Source of the DNA: Rhizobium sp. CCGE 510
GTDB lineage: Bacteria; Pseudomonadota; Alphaproteobacteria; Rhizobiales; Rhizobiaceae
DNA length: 64,000 nucleotides
Assembly: GCF_000292525.1 (NCBI RefSeq)
Contig: NZ_AEYF01000001.1
Coordinates: forward strand, 1 to 64,000
Direction of reading: 5' to 3'
Positions within the stretch are counted from its first letter, which is position 1. Every line of letters begins with the position of its first letter. The position numbers were made by a program, and so were the translations under genes. Below the pieces are notes generated by a model, which worked only from the letters and a program-made list of their open reading frames with translations, ran no database searches and was not told where the DNA came from. Positions 51,885 through 61,073 of the stretch are shown here, in pieces.

Positions 51885-52586
51885 TTACGCAGTCGGGCTT
51901 GCTGTGACCGAGCCGACTTCGATCTTGACGCCCGGGCCCATGGTCGAAGAAATCGCCACGCGCTTGACGTAGTTGCCCTTGGCGCCAGCCGGCTTCGCCT
52001 TGATGACGGCGTCGGCAAAAGCGCGGATGTTTTCTTCCAGAGCCTTGGCGTCGAACGAGGCCTTGCCGATGCCGGCATGGACGATGCCAGCCTTCTCGAC
52101 GCGGAACTCGACAGCGCCGCCCTTAGAAGCCTTGACAGCTCCGGCGACATCCATGGTGACTGTGCCGACCTTCGGGTTCGGCATCATGCCGCGCGGGCCG
52201 AGAACCTTACCGAGACGACCGACCAGCGGCATCATGTCCGGGGTGGCAATGCAGCGATCGAATTCGATCTTGCCGCCCTGGACGATTTCGACGAGATCTT
52301 CTGCGCCGACGATATCGGCACCGGCAGCCTTGGCTTCATCAGCCTTGACGCCACGAGCGAAAACGGCAACGCGAACCGTACGGCCGGTGCCGTTCGGCAG
52401 ATTGACGACGCCGCGAACCATCTGGTCCGCATGGCGCGGGTCAACGCCGAGGTTCATCGAGACTTCGATGGTTTCGTCGAACTTGGCGACAGCCCGTTCC
52501 TTGACCATGCCGATGGCCAGGGTCAGAGCGTAGAGCTTGGTGGGATCAACACCTTCGTTGATCTTCTGCGTGCGCTTACCAGCCAT
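51885..52586 (-). CDS. rplA: 50S ribosomal protein L1
   Basis: 233 aa. [57 protein letters not shown]1 forms the mobile stalk at the E site and in E. coli represses the rplKA mRNA. Four bases after rplK. Confidence 0.98.
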   Translation of the reverse strand: MAGKRTQKINEGVDPTKLYALTLAIGMVKERAVAKFDETIEVSMNLGVDPRHADQMVRGVVNLPNGTGRTVRVAVFARGVKADEAKAAGADIVGAEDLVEIVQGGKIEFDRCIATPDMMPLVGRLGKVLGPRGMMPNPKVGTVTMDVAGAVKASKGGAVEFRVEKAGIVHAGIGKASFDAKALEENIRAFADAVIKAKPAGAKGNYVKRVAISSTMGPGVKIEVGSVTASPTA

Positions 52587-52590
52587 GATC

Positions 52591-53022
52591 TTAACCCACC
52601 ACTTCCAGGCCCATGGCGCGGGCAGAGCCCTCGATCATCGCCATTGCGCCTTCAATATCCGCTGCGTTCAGATCCTTCATCTTGGCTTCTGCGATCGACT
52701 TGATCTGAGCCTTGGTGAGGGAACCGGCCTTGGCGCCCTTGCCGGGCGTCTTGGAACCGGAGGTGATCTTTGCCTCCTTCTTCAGCCAGTAGCTGACCGG
52801 AGGCTGCTTCATCGCGAAGGTGAAGGACTTGTCCTGGTAATAGGTGATGACGACCGGAATCGGCATGCCCTTTTCCATTTCCTGCGTGGCGGCATTGAAC
52901 GCCTTGCAGAATTCCATGATGTTAATGCCACGCTGACCAAGCGCCGGACCAATCGGCGGGGACGGGTTTGCCGATCCTGCCTTGACCTGAAGCTTGAGCT
53001 GGCCTGCAACTTTCTTAGCCAT
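52591..53022 (-). CDS. rplK: 50S ribosomal protein L11
   Basis: 143 aa. [43 protein letters not shown] is the N-terminal part with the proline residues at the thiostrepton site; the C-terminal domain binds 23S rRNA helix 43/44. First ribosomal gene after nusG, 177 bp away. Confidence 0.98.
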   Translation of the reverse strand: MAKKVAGQLKLQVKAGSANPSPPIGPALGQRGINIMEFCKAFNAATQEMEKGMPIPVVITYYQDKSFTFAMKQPPVSYWLKKEAKITSGSKTPGKGAKAGSLTKAQIKSIAEAKMKDLNAADIEGAMAMIEGSARAMGLEVVG

Positions 53023-53199
53023 ATCTCTCTGCCTTTCATGAACGGCCGGTCGCCCGGCCCGTGATGCCGGATCTCTCCGGCGGCTGCGGTTGCGTGGTGC
53101 GGATCATTTGGGTCCGGCTAAGACCCCCTCACCTTCCACGCGGATGCGGACACAGTCCGCAGGAAACAGGCCGCAAGGCCAGCTTCCAATCTCTTGCAA

Positions 53200-53730
53200 T
53201 CAGACCTTCTCGACCTGAGCGTATTCCAGTTCGACCGGTGTTGCGCGGCCGAAGATCGACACCTCAACCTTCAGGCGCGAACGTTCTTCATCGACATCCT
53301 GAACCGTGCCGTTGAACGAAGCGAACGGGCCGTCGGAAACGCGAACCTGCTCGCCGATCTCGAAGGTAATGGAGGCCTTCGGCCGCTCGACACCTTCCTG
53401 GACCTGGCCGAGAATGCGCTCGGCTTCATAATCCGGAATCGGAACGGGCTTATTGTCGGAGCCGAGGAAACCGGTGACCTTCGGCGTATTCTTGATCAGG
53501 TGATAGGCTTCGTCGGTCAGATTGGCACGAACCATGACATAGCCGGGGAAGAACTTGCGCTCGGAATCGACCTTGCGGCCGCGACGCACTTCCACCACCT
53601 TTTCGGTCGGCACGAGGATCTTCTCGAACAAGTGCTCAAGCCCCTTCTGGCGAGCCTTGTTCTCGATGTCTTCAGCGACCTTCTTTTCAAAATTGGAATA
53701 TGCGTGGACGATGTACCAACGTGCCGCCAT
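53200..53730 (-). CDS. nusG: Transcription termination/antitermination factor NusG
   Basis: 176 aa from MAARWYIVHAYSNFE at 53730, six bases after GGAG; four extra upstream codons were rejected. NGN domain with FFPGYVMVRANLT, then the KOW domain VSDGPFASFNGTVQDVDEERSRLKVEV. It couples polymerase to ribosome (S10) and Rho. 17 bp after secE. Confidence 0.98.
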   Translation of the reverse strand: MAARWYIVHAYSNFEKKVAEDIENKARQKGLEHLFEKILVPTEKVVEVRRGRKVDSERKFFPGYVMVRANLTDEAYHLIKNTPKVTGFLGSDNKPVPIPDYEAERILGQVQEGVERPKASITFEIGEQVRVSDGPFASFNGTVQDVDEERSRLKVEVSIFGRATPVELEYAQVEKV

Positions 53731-53747
53731 TTTCATCTCCACCCGTA

Positions 53748-53948
53748 TCAGTTGCCGGTATTCAGCACGAAGCTCAGAACCCAGCCGATCAGCTGGTCAG
53801 CGGCAAAGAAAAAAAGCGCGGCGAAAACCACCATCACAAGCACCATAACCGTCGAGATCATCGTCTCGCGGCGCGACGGCCATGTAACTTTGGACGTCTC
53901 GGAGCGAACCTGCTGCAGAAACGCAAACGGATTGGATTTGGATGCCAT
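53748..53948 (-). CDS. secE: Protein translocase subunit SecE
   Basis: 66 aa from MASKSNPFAF at 53948. Short single-helix form: EVTWPSRRE-like segment (here KVTWPSRRETM) before one membrane helix (about 36-60). Partner of SecY. Precedes nusG as in most bacteria. Confidence 0.96.
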   Translation of the reverse strand: MASKSNPFAFLQQVRSETSKVTWPSRRETMISTVMVLVMVVFAALFFFAADQLIGWVLSFVLNTGN

Positions 53949-54142
53949 CGACTGCCCACGCAATTACGGCGCGTAAAGCTGAAACCATCAGCCCCACGCA
54001 CCGCGTGTCTGTTGAACCCTAAATAAACACCGATCTCCGAATACACAAGAGGGAAACCGAAGTTTAACGAAATTAGTTACCGCCAATCAATCCCCGACCG
54101 GAATGCCGCGAGCATGTCCGCGCTGTCCCGTTTCGAGGAAAA

Positions 54143-54218
<76 letters not shown>

Positions 54219-54386
54219 TCATACCGATCATTCAGCGCTTGGACCAAAGTCCGCAAATCGCTGCTGAAAAGCATGGCGCTCCCTTTAAGACGACGACAGC
54301 GGATTGGCAAGCACGATTTTCGATTTTCACAGCCATTCTGCGCATATGCAAGCGATCGGCGCTTCCACCGTGCCCCCAATATCCGT

Positions 54387-55280
54387 TCAAACCGTCACAT
54401 ATTTCCGCCAGTCGTGCTCTTCGTTAAAGCCCAGCACCTCGCGGATCTTGCGGTTGGAGAGCAGGCCCTCATATTCGCCGATCTCGCGGGTGAAGGGCAC
54501 GTTCGGGTAGAATCGCTTCGCAAGCTCCTTCGACGGCGTGTTGGCCGAGACGGTGTCGTTGGCCGCGTTGAAGACCTGATAGCCGAGACCGTCCTTTTCG
54601 ATGCAGAGATGGCAGATTTGCCCAAGATCGCGGGCGTCGATATAGCTCCAGGCAATGCGTTTGCGCATTTCGGGATTGGCGAAATAGGTGGGGAACCGCT
54701 CATATTCGTGCGGCTCGATGACGTTGCCGATACGCAGCGCATAGATGTCGAAGCCTGAACGTTCGGCAAAGGCGCGCGCCGTCTTTTCGTTGACCACCTT
54801 GGAGAGCCCGTAGGAATCCATTGGATTGACGTCGTAATCTTCCTCCAGCGGGAACTGGTGGAAATCACGATGGCCTTCGGCGAAGCAGACGCCGTAGGTC
54901 GTCTCGCTCGATGCAACGATGATTTTCCTGATACCGAGCTTCACTGCCGCCTCGATGACATTATAAGTGCCCATCGTATTGATGCGGAAAGTCTCATTGT
55001 CGGGCTTGATCAGGATGCGCGGGATGGCGGCGAAGTGCACGACGGCATCGAAGGGCTGCACGCCCCTGCCCGCATCGAGATCAGGAAAATCGCGGTGCAT
55101 CGACAGCGCGTTGAAGACCTGACCGCTATCGGTGATGTCGGCAATGAGGTTAGTGACGCCAGGACTGTCCAGCGGCACGAGATCGAGGTTGTGAACCTCG
55201 TAACCGGCATTGACGAGCCACGGTACGGTATGGCGACCTGCCTTACCCGAACCGCCCGTGAACAGAATCCGCTTCTTCAT
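54387..55280 (-). CDS. NAD-dependent epimerase/dehydratase (extended SDR)
   Basis: 297 aa. TGGSGKAGR (NAD loop), HFAAIPR, catalytic SSETTYG and YGLSK, then the substrate domain with RIGNVIEPHEY. Family members act on nucleotide sugars or uronate-type sugars. Its start codon follows GGAGG, which can pair with CCTCCG at 55305-55310 and be masked. No sugar-synthesis genes lie nearby, so the substrate is open. Confidence 0.92.
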   Translation of the reverse strand: MKKRILFTGGSGKAGRHTVPWLVNAGYEVHNLDLVPLDSPGVTNLIADITDSGQVFNALSMHRDFPDLDAGRGVQPFDAVVHFAAIPRILIKPDNETFRINTMGTYNVIEAAVKLGIRKIIVASSETTYGVCFAEGHRDFHQFPLEEDYDVNPMDSYGLSKVVNEKTARAFAERSGFDIYALRIGNVIEPHEYERFPTYFANPEMRKRIAWSYIDARDLGQICHLCIEKDGLGYQVFNAANDTVSANTPSKELAKRFYPNVPFTREIGEYEGLLSNRKIREVLGFNEEHDWRKYVTV

Positions 55281-55287
55281 GGAATAT

Positions 55288-55310
55288 CCTCCGCATCATG
55301 AAATCGGAGG
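55288..55310 (-). promoter_or_regulatory. Hairpin that would mask the SDR ribosome-binding site
   Basis: CCTCCG and CGGAGG (6 bp, 11-base loop) include the whole Shine-Dalgarno sequence of the gene starting at 55280. Folding would lower translation initiation. Confidence 0.45.
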
Positions 55311-55450
55311 CATAGTTAGACGCTTCGGCGCGAAGAGCAAGCGAGCGTCTGCTAGGGCTCATCACCCCCGCATCGCCAGGAGCATCCTATGCGGGAGCGC
55401 CTGGCCGATCATTTCCGATCACCGCAGAAGCCTGCGATGCTCTGCAAGGG

Positions 55451-55464
55451 TCGTCACGTGACGA
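55451..55464. repeat. Palindrome TCGTCACGTGACGA (copy A)
   Basis: Perfect 14-bp palindrome, 171 bp before the SDR start codon. A near-identical copy begins 29 bp further on. Paired palindromes of this size normally bind a dimeric regulator. Confidence 0.65.
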
Positions 55465-55479
55465 AACTTGCATCCAGCG

Positions 55480-55493
55480 TCGTCACTTGACGA
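55480..55493. repeat. Palindrome TCGTCACTTGACGA (copy B)
   Basis: Differs from copy A by one base (T for G in the centre). It overlaps the last codons and stop of the small membrane ORF at 55483-55617. Confidence 0.6.
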
Positions 55494-55617
55494 CACTTAC
55501 CTCGCCGAGCTGCACTCCGGCTGCCTGAACAACCTCTTGCGGTATTGCAGCGATGAAAAACATCGTGAAAACATACATCGCGAATATCGTCGCAGCGAAT
55601 GTGGCCTTTGGAATCAT
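55483..55617 (-). CDS. Candidate 44-aa single-helix membrane protein
   Basis: ATG 55617 is preceded by AGAGGAGAG with about 7 bases of spacing, a strong ribosome-binding site. The product begins MIPKATFAATIFAMYVFTMF; residues about 6-27 form a hydrophobic helix, and the rest (PQEVVQAAGVQLGEVSVVK) is a short amphipathic tail. It lies between the tuf terminator and the SDR gene on the same strand. No family recognised. The site, hydrophobicity and position argue for a real gene; its shortness argues for caution. Confidence 0.55.
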   Translation of the reverse strand: MIPKATFAATIFAMYVFTMFFIAAIPQEVVQAAGVQLGEVSVVK

Positions 55618-55760
55618 CCGGGCTCTCCTCTTTGCAAGAAGGAGTCTGGACTAAAATGGGCCATTCACAACCGGTTTCTGAATGTGAGATGAACAAAATA
55701 CTGTGACAGGCCAATTTAACGATATTTTTACAACACCTGTTAAACCTACCGGAAGCCATG

Positions 55761-55792
55761 AAAACAAAAAACCCCGCTGTTTCCAGCGGGGT
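55761..55792 (-). terminator. Intrinsic terminator after tuf copy 2
   Basis: On the minus strand ACCCCGCTG, loop GAAA, CAGCGGGGT, then TTTTTTGTTTT. A textbook terminator 27 bp after the tuf stop. Confidence 0.93.
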
Positions 55793-55816
55793 CTTCATAA
55801 TTGCGGATAACCCGAA

Positions 55817-56994
<1,178 letters not shown>

Positions 56995-56996
<2 letters not shown>

Positions 56997-57341
56997 GAAT
57001 GCTTCCTGTGAACGAGATGATAGGCCCCGGCGAACCGGTTTAGTGCCGCCGTTTAAGGCTTTCGGCGAAATTGCGCAAGACTTAATTGCAGACGCCATTC
57101 TTGGTGTGACAGCGCATATGGGGGACAATTCACCGCCTGCAAGGCGATTCGCCGGAGCACCGCCTAAAATCGCTGAAATCCTTGAAGAAAATCGGGTGGA
57201 CTGCCGGAGATGAGCCACCGTGCCCGGCATCGAGCACCCTCGTCTGCCGGTCGATGGTCGCTATCGGCGGCGTCTTCTGACACATCAGCCTAGCGAATTA
57301 TCGCGGGCGGCGTCGGTCACATGAATTGGGCCTGGAAAAAC
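56995..57341. other. Spacer between tRNA-Gly and tuf copy 2
   Basis: 347 bp without a supported gene. A CGCCG/CGGCG hairpin lies near 57050-57070 (minus strand) and AGGAAG precedes the tuf start. It may hold RNase processing sites that release the tRNAs from the tuf mRNA. A short plus-strand frame at 57118-57213 has no ribosome-binding site. Confidence 0.5.
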
Positions 57342-57415
57342 TGGAGCGGGTAGCGGGAATCGAACCCGCGTATTCAGCTTGGAAGGCTGCTGCTCTACCA
57401 TTGAGCTATACCCGC
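57342..57415 (-). tRNA. tRNA-Gly (TCC anticodon)
   Basis: 74 nt with encoded CCA. GCGGGTA acceptor, AGCTCAATGGTAGAGC D-arm, anticodon loop CTTCCAA, T-arm GCGGGTTCGATTCCCGC. Second gene of the tRNA-Tyr/tRNA-Gly/tuf unit. Confidence 0.97.
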
Positions 57416-57439
57416 GGGGTGGTCCGATCCGATGACGAA

Positions 57440-57524
57440 TGGTGGAGAGAGTTGGATTTGAACCAACGTAGGCTGAGCCAACGGATTTACAGTCCGTCCC
57501 CTTTAACCACTCGGGCATCTCTCC
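57440..57524 (-). tRNA. tRNA-Tyr (GTA anticodon)
   Basis: 85 nt with CCA and a class II long variable arm. GGAGAGA acceptor, anticodon loop CTGTAAA, T-arm TTGGTTCAAATCCAA. 24 bp upstream of tRNA-Gly. Confidence 0.97.
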
Positions 57525-57596
57525 AGTTATTCGTCCGGATCTAGAAGACCAAGTTTGTCAGACTTCGAAGCGTTGCGGCCCGTCGTCTGCGCCGCG

Positions 57597-57625
57597 TATA
57601 TGACCGGAGCATTTCCGTCTGTCAA
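57597..57625 (-). promoter_or_regulatory. Sigma70 promoter of the tRNA-Tyr/tRNA-Gly/tuf unit
   Basis: Minus strand TTGACA (57625-57620), 17-base spacer, CATATA (57602-57597). It would start transcription about 65 bases before tRNA-Tyr. The sequence between -10 and the tRNA is GC-rich, as in stable-RNA promoters. Confidence 0.75.
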
Positions 57626-57727
57626 CACGATGACAACGGAAAAAACACGAAAAATTTCATTCCTTGCCGAAAGCCGGCATATGAAAGAAAGCCTATGCGG
57701 CAGCCAGCGCCATGGCTATAAAGCCGC

Positions 57728-58618
57728 ATGAGCAAAGATAAAAAATCGGGCGGCACGGCCGCGACAGACCCATCAGCCAAGGATACGCATTACGCCACGC
57801 TGCGGCGCGCGCACCGTGACGCCAAGCGCGAACGCGGGGAGATTCCCACGCCTCAACCGCAGAAGCGCAAGCGCGGGCCTGAGGACTGGAAACCGCCGAC
57901 GCTCGCGCCCGATCAGGTGCATCTCTACGGCCTGCATACGGTGCGCGCCGCCCTCGACAATTCCGAGCGCAAGAAGATCAAGCTTTTCGTGACCCAGAAC
58001 GCGCTGGCGCGGCTCGAAGTCGACGTCGAAACGCTCGGCATTCCCTTCGAGATGGTCTCGCCGCAGGAGATCGACAAGGTGCTCGGCCCAGAGGCGATTC
58101 ATCAGGGCGTCATGCTGGAAACACGGCCGCTGCCGGTCCGCCGTCTCGAAGCCCTGAAGGACAGCCCTCTCCTGCTTGTCCTCGACCAAGTCACCGATCC
58201 GCACAATGTCGGCGCGATCATGCGCTCCGCCGTCGCCTTCAATGCCGGCGCCGTCATCACCACGCAGAGACATAGCCCGACCGAATCCGGCGTGCTCGCC
58301 AAGTCCGCCTCCGGCGCGCTGGAACTGATACCTTATATACAGGTTACCAATCTCGCCGATGCACTTGGTGAGTTGAACAAGCTTGGTTTTTCCACCATCG
58401 GTCTCGATTCGGAAGGGCCAGCGCCACTCGAAGGCACTTTCTCGGGCGGGAAGGTAGCGCTGGTGCTCGGCTCCGAGGGCAAGGGACTGCGGCAGAAGAC
58501 CCGGGAAACCGTCAACGCGCTTGCCCGCCTCGACATGCCCGGTGCGATTAAATCGCTGAACGTCTCGAATGCCGCGGCGATAGCGCTTTATGCGGCGCGG
58601 CTTTACCTGAAGGCATAG
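57728..58618 (+). CDS. rlmB: 23S rRNA (guanosine-2'-O-)-methyltransferase, SpoU/TrmH family
   Basis: 296 aa. A basic, low-complexity N-terminal extension (about 1-60), then the substrate-binding domain (LYGLHTVRAALDN) and the knotted SPOUT domain with DPHNVGAIMRSA, LVLGSEGKGL and SLNVSNAAAIALY. Such enzymes 2'-O-methylate a 23S guanosine using SAM. Divergent from the tRNA-Tyr unit. A different TrmH-family target remains possible. Confidence 0.9.
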   Translation: MSKDKKSGGTAATDPSAKDTHYATLRRAHRDAKRERGEIPTPQPQKRKRGPEDWKPPTLAPDQVHLYGLHTVRAALDNSERKKIKLFVTQNALARLEVDVETLGIPFEMVSPQEIDKVLGPEAIHQGVMLETRPLPVRRLEALKDSPLLLVLDQVTDPHNVGAIMRSAVAFNAGAVITTQRHSPTESGVLAKSASGALELIPYIQVTNLADALGELNKLGFSTIGLDSEGPAPLEGTFSGGKVALVLGSEGKGLRQKTRETVNALARLDMPGAIKSLNVSNAAAIALYAARLYLKA

Positions 58619-58656
58619 GCTGGTCCGCAGGCGGGCCGCGGCGAAGTGGAATTACC

Positions 58657-58852
58657 GTGACCCGTATCCTCCCCCGGCTTACGGGAGCTGCAGCTTCGCT
58701 TTTTGTCTGCAGTCTCGCACACAGGCAGGATATCGATCACGATATTCTCAAAGGACAGCGCCGGAACTTACCTCCTCGCCCCGAAAGACGGTCGAGCCGG
58801 ATGCCGGATGACTCTCGAAGGCGGCAAGCCGCTTTTATGGGTGCTCCGCTGA
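58657..58852 (+). pseudogene. Frameshifted remnant of a small secreted protein (Inh/AprI-like)
   Basis: GTG 58657 opens a signal-peptide-like start (LPRLTGAAASLFVCSLAHRQD). Around 58753 an extra base shifts the frame: reading continues sensibly in the next frame as DSAGTYLLAPKDGRAGCRMTLEGGK before a stop at 58850. That block resembles the first strand of bacterial metalloprotease-inhibitor (Inh) domains, whose second half is missing here. Read as a truncated, frameshifted gene; the family link is tentative. Confidence 0.4.
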
Positions 58853-58892
58853 TTCGAAAGTGAACAGTATCCCGTCAACCCGCTCGTCTGGG

Positions 58893-59633
58893 TTAGCTCG
58901 GTGTCCGGCAGGCGGTGGGTCCGTCCATAGGGTTGCGGGCCGCTTCGCCCGCCGCGTAAGCGAGTTCGACCGGATAGACGATCACACTCGACAGTTTCTC
59001 GATTTCGCTTGCATGATCGGGGCTGCGTTTGATTTCCGCCTTGTAGGCAGCAGTGCAATCCGGCAGGCGCTGCGGCGACAGACCCGTGTCGGCGGTGATC
59101 GTCCTGGCGCAGGCAGTGCCCTCCAGATAGAGCGAACAGGACGCCGTGTAGACGCGGGGGAACTCGAGGGTCAGTTCCCCCTTCCCGCTGCTGATCGCCG
59201 CAAAATTGTCGCCATCGAGGGAATCGTCGAGCAGCCGCTCGCCCGTCGCCGCATCGTAGACGACGAAGGGTAGCCCGCCGTTCCACCCGTCCGCCGCACG
59301 GAAAAACACAAAACCGCCGCGAACGCCCATGAGGTAGCCGGCGGTATCATCCTCGATGACCCGCTCGCGCGCACCGGCGCGCTCACAGGGGGCATCGGCG
59401 GCAAGCAGCGCCAGCTTTTCGGCTCCGACCTCTCCAAGATCGACCTCCTTGACCATGAAGGCGGGATAGCGGCTGCAGGTGATCTTCGGTTTCGCATCGG
59501 GATTGAGCTCATCCTTCGGCAGCGCGACGACATCCAGCTTTATCGGCTTGTCGAAAGGACCTGCATTTTCGGACGCTGCGGCCCATGAGACGAACGCCGC
59601 GGCAATGACCGATGCTGTAACCATCCTTTTCAT
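58893..59633 (-). CDS. Secreted hypothetical protein, 246 aa
   Basis: Start MKRMVTASVIAAAFVSWAAA at 59633 gives a clean signal peptide; a TTG five codons earlier is less likely. The mature protein has paired cysteines (TCSRYP, PCERAG, SCSLYL, TACART, PDCTAA, TACRT) and a repeated pattern of acidic turns, so it is probably periplasmic and disulfide-bonded. No family recognised. Convergent with the remnant at 58657. Confidence 0.75.
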   Translation of the reverse strand: MKRMVTASVIAAAFVSWAAASENAGPFDKPIKLDVVALPKDELNPDAKPKITCSRYPAFMVKEVDLGEVGAEKLALLAADAPCERAGARERVIEDDTAGYLMGVRGGFVFFRAADGWNGGLPFVVYDAATGERLLDDSLDGDNFAAISSGKGELTLEFPRVYTASCSLYLEGTACARTITADTGLSPQRLPDCTAAYKAEIKRSPDHASEIEKLSSVIVYPVELAYAAGEAARNPMDGPTACRTPS

Positions 59634-59840
59634 GACGTTCGTCCCCAACTGTTTCAGGCATCCCTGACACAGTTTAATCCAGTGCGACAGATGGAAAAGC
59701 GGATGCCGGCGATACCCGCGAAAGACTCAACCGATACCGGAGAAATTCAATTTTGCCTTGGAAAGACCTCCTGGAGCACTATGATCGGCCGATGACCGAT
59801 CGTGACGACCGGTCAGAAGCAAGAAGGAACGATCCCCATC

Positions 59841-59990
59841 ATGGCCATTCGACCGCTGATTTTCGGTATTCTCTTCATCGCGGTCTTTGTCGTGATTATC
59901 CTCAGCATCATGTGGGTGGACACGTCGCACCCGATCCACCAGCCCGATCCGCTATCGCCAACGGCGCCCGGCCCCGCGACACCCGGGTAG
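59841..59990 (+). CDS. Small membrane protein, 49 aa
   Basis: MAIRPLIFGILFIAVFVVII begins a single hydrophobic helix (about 5-26), followed by a His/Pro-rich tail (SHPIHQPDPLSPTAPGPATPG). A GTG at 59802 could extend it by 13 residues. AAGGAA lies upstream. Function unknown; single-pass orientation with a proline-rich tail outside is likely. Confidence 0.5.
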   Translation: MAIRPLIFGILFIAVFVVIILSIMWVDTSHPIHQPDPLSPTAPGPATPG

Positions 59991-60162
59991 GTTCAATAAT
60001 TTATGTCATCAGGACATGTGCAGCGGTTCCCGGGGTGACGACATGCATAAAAGCAAACGGAGCGCGCGTATGAACCAAGGTCGATGCGGCGCGCTGTAGC
60101 CCCGCAGGAACGCGGACGGCGATCAGGCGTTAATCCGGTAATTGAACAAGGATTGAACGCTC

Positions 60163-60300
60163 ATGCGCATAATGATCGCCGTCGTCGCCTTCATGGTAGT
60201 CTCCGTGCTCAGCATCGCGATACTGTCGCCGTCTGGCGCTGGCCAGACCGGCAATGGCAACAGGATCGAGGCGAGCGTCAACGAACCGGTCACTCATTGA
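60163..60300 (+). CDS. Small exported or membrane protein, 45 aa
   Basis: MRIMIAVVAFMVVSVLSIAI is a strong signal-anchor, then a polar tail (GQTGNGNRIEASVNEPVTH). AAGGA lies ten bases before the ATG, and a bidirectional terminator begins three bases after the stop, which supports a real transcript end. No family recognised. Confidence 0.5.
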   Translation: MRIMIAVVAFMVVSVLSIAILSPSGAGQTGNGNRIEASVNEPVTH

Positions 60301-60302
60301 AA

Positions 60303-60332
60303 AATGGCCCGGATGATCCGGGCCATTATTGT
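60303..60332. terminator. Bidirectional terminator
   Basis: ATGGCCCGGA, loop TGA, TCCGGGCCAT (60304-60326) flanked by A-rich and T-rich sides. It separates the 45-aa gene (plus) from the Arg/Asp/Trp-rich gene (minus), which ends within it. Confidence 0.8.
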
Positions 60333-60682
60333 TAGCTGCGGTAGAGCCAGAAAGGCATTCCGCGATCGCGATGGCGCCACTCACGGCGTTCCTGCCAGCG
60401 CTCGGCACGCCACCGGCGCCAGCGCCTGTCATCATCGCGCCAGTCGGACCGGCGCCAATCGCGCTGATCGCGCCAGCCACGGTCGTCACGCTCACTACGC
60501 CAGCTGCGGTCGTCACTGTTGTCACGGTCGCGATCACGTCGCCAGCCGTCACGAATTTGAACGATATCGCCCTGGACCGATACGGCCGGCCGGTCGACGG
60601 GCATGGCGGCGGCCGGGGCGACGGACGCCAAAACCGCACCGACGGACATGGTTGCGGCGAAAAAGAGATGTGCGAGCTTCAT
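60332..60682 (-). CDS. Secreted Arg/Asp/Trp-rich low-complexity protein, 116 aa
   Basis: Starts MKLAHLFFAATMSVGAVLAS at 60682 (signal peptide to about AAA-MPV) with AGGAAG upstream. After a short segment (DRPAVSVQGDIVQIRDG) comes about 65 residues of Arg-Asp-Trp repeats (WRRDRDRD, SWRSERDD, WRDQRDWRR), ending RGMPFWLYRS. Similar secreted charged proteins occur in rhizobia and brucellae; function unknown. The repeat could bind nucleic acid, envelope polymers or metal. Confidence 0.7.
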   Translation of the reverse strand: MKLAHLFFAATMSVGAVLASVAPAAAMPVDRPAVSVQGDIVQIRDGWRRDRDRDNSDDRSWRSERDDRGWRDQRDWRRSDWRDDDRRWRRWRAERWQERREWRHRDRGMPFWLYRS

Positions 60683-60841
60683 GGCTGCTTCTTCCTCATT
60701 GATGATGAGGCGAAGATAAGCTGGCGCGGCTGAATTGGCGCTGAAGCAGCCCTTCAGGCAAGGTTCATCAAACGATACAGGATAGCTGGAAAAATCTGTC
60801 GATACGATCAAGCAAAGAACAAGCGGTATCGAATGGAAAAA

Positions 60842-60917
<76 letters not shown>

Positions 60918-61073
60918 AATAGCTGCCAACTAACAGATTCTATGATTGTGTAAAGGAAAATTCGTGTCTGTGCGGACGGTTCGACTGCCGCTCAAAACGC
61001 TTCGCGATGGAAAACGTCCTTGTCGCGCCAGCCCTTTATCCTTTAGCTAGGACAGCATCACAAAGGGCATTGC

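Noticed and set aside
57118..57213. 31-aa plus-strand frame between tuf copy 2 and tRNA-Gly
   Set aside because: Reads plausibly (MGDNSPPARRFAGAPPKIAE...) but has no ribosome-binding site or promoter, so it was not called.
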